This document shows positions 6,381-7,314 of a stretch of DNA of 7,314 nucleotides, piece after piece (position 1 is the stretch's first letter; each line of letters opens with the position of its first letter). The position numbers were made by a program, and so were the translations under genes. This DNA is from CAZLLV01 sp964560325. Its GTDB lineage: Bacteria > Acidobacteriota > Thermoanaerobaculia > Multivoradales > DATKCC01. The stretch lies in assembly GCA_964560325.1 (NCBI GenBank), contig CAZLLV010000066.1, positions 1 through 7,314 of the forward strand, given 5' to 3'. The notes beneath the pieces were generated by a model. The model saw nothing but the letters and a program-made list of their open reading frames with translations, made no database searches and was not told where the DNA came from.

Positions 6381-7314
6381 ATGGGTAAGGTGGTGCTGGC
6401 GTACTCGGGTGGGCTCGACACTTCGGTGATCCTGAAGTGGATCATGGAGGAGAAGGGGGCCGAAGTGGTCGCCTACACGGGCGACGTGGGGCAGGGGGAG
6501 GAGGAGATCGCGAAGGCGCGGCGGATGGCGCAGGCGACCGGCGCCGCCGACATCGTGGTCGACGACCTGCGCCGCGAGTTCGTCGAGGAGTGCGTCTTCC
6601 CCGCGTTGCGCGCCAACGCCGTCTACGAGTGGTACTACCTGATGGGCACCGCGCTCGCCCGCCCCGTGCTCGCCCGCGGCCTGGTGCGGGCGGCGGAGAA
6701 GGTCGGCGCGGACACGATCGCCCACGGCGCCACCGGCAAGGGGAACGACCAGGTCCGCTTCGAGCTCGGCGCCTACGCCTTGAAGCCCGACGTCAAGATC
6801 ATCGCCCCCTGGCGCGAGTGGAGCCTCAAGGGGCGCAAAGACCTGATCGCCTACGCCCGCGAGCACGGCATCGAGGAGGCGATCCCGAAGAACGATCCGA
6901 GCAAGGCTCCCCCGTTCTCGATGGACGCCAACCTCATGCACATCTCCTACGAAGGCGGCGTGCTCGAGGACCCGTGGGAGCCGCCGCCGGCCGGCATGTA
7001 CCGGATGACCGTCGACCCCGAGGATGCGCCGGACGAGCCGGAGCGGGTGACGGTGACCTACCGCCAGGGCACGCCGGTGGCGGTGAACGGCGAGGCGCTC
7101 GGTCCGGTCGAGCTGCTCACGCGGCTGAACGAGATCGCCGGCCGCCACGGCGTCGGCCGGGTCGACATCGTGGAGAACCGCTACCTCGGCATGAAGAGCC
7201 GCGGCTGCTACGAGACGCCGGGGATGACGCTCCTCCATCACAGCCACCGGGCGGTCGAGTCGATCACCCTCGACCGGGAGCTCCACCACCTGCGCGACGA
7301 GCTGGTGCCGCGCT
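6381..7314 (+). CDS. argG: Argininosuccinate synthase, 3' end cut off by the window
   Basis: ArgG joins citrulline and aspartate using ATP to make argininosuccinate, the penultimate step of arginine biosynthesis, in the cytoplasm. The visible 311 codons cover about three quarters of the usual roughly 400-residue protein and run open to the window edge. The N-terminal ATP-pyrophosphatase motif is AYSGGLDTSV at 7-16. The family signature HGATGKGNDQVRFE is at 115-128, APWREW at 142-147, ISYEGGVLEDP at 188-198, ENRYLGMKSRG at 265-275 and the helix SITLDRE at 294-300. The only local difference noted is Met282 after ETPG, where many homologues have Gly; this looks like ordinary variation. No other arginine gene is in the window, though argH or others could follow. 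It has its own strong ribosome binding site and lies 153 bp after the propeller gene, beyond a hairpin. Confidence 0.97.
   Translation, partial: MGKVVLAYSGGLDTSVILKWIMEEKGAEVVAYTGDVGQGEEEIAKARRMAQATGAADIVVDDLRREFVEECVFPALRANAVYEWYYLMGTALARPVLARGLVRAAEKVGADTIAHGATGKGNDQVRFELGAYALKPDVKIIAPWREWSLKGRKDLIAYAREHGIEEAIPKNDPSKAPPFSMDANLMHISYEGGVLEDPWEPPPAGMYRMTVDPEDAPDEPERVTVTYRQGTPVAVNGEALGPVELLTRLNEIAGRHGVGRVDIVENRYLGMKSRGCYETPGMTLLHHSHRAVESITLDRELHHLRDELVPR

Noticed and set aside
6327..7289. Minus-strand open frame across argG
   Set aside because: It is antisense to unmistakable ArgG sequence and has no domain or ribosome binding site support.
1..7314. CRISPR array, insertion sequence, phage or tRNA
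   Set aside because: The only tandem repeat has no spacers. No transposase, integrase or terminal inverted repeats are visible, and I saw no tRNA cloverleaf or rRNA-like stretch by eye.

Overview
The window is very GC-rich DNA with three recognisable genes, all strongly GC-biased in codon choice and each preceded by a clear purine-rich ribosome binding site. The gene types suggest a high-GC free-living bacterium. An exported S9 peptidase beside an exported Asp-box (BNR/VPS10-like) propeller protein is a combination I associate with Acidobacteriota, Gemmatimonadota and related groups. The phylum call is an inference from gene content and could not be tested here.

Layout: positions 1-403 hold no credible gene but contain a 42-bp minisatellite-like repeat in three copies (204-329). 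A minus-strand gene (404-2692) encodes a secreted S9C-type prolyl-oligopeptidase-family serine peptidase with a full catalytic triad. A 100-bp divergent intergenic region (2693-2792) carries a perfect 8-bp inverted repeat beside a good -10 box. A plus-strand gene (2793-6227) encodes a secreted 1144-residue protein with eleven Asp-box motifs in a large beta-propeller region, followed by an acidic linker and a helical C-terminus. A 153-bp gap follows, with a very strong GC hairpin (6248-6279) and a candidate extended -10 promoter. The plus-strand argG (argininosuccinate synthase) begins at 6381 and runs off the end of the window at 7314 with about three quarters of the protein present.

How they fit together: the two exported proteins are divergently transcribed from one short shared control region, so they may be co-regulated and act together outside the cytoplasm, for example in peptide scavenging. 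That is inference. argG is a cytoplasmic arginine-biosynthesis gene with its own leader, separated from the propeller gene by the hairpin, and is probably an independent transcription unit. I found no phage, transposon, CRISPR, tRNA or rRNA signal and no convincing new multi-gene system. The most interesting items are the putative operator in the divergent promoter, the 42-bp repeats, and the unassigned role of the propeller protein and its pairing with the peptidase.
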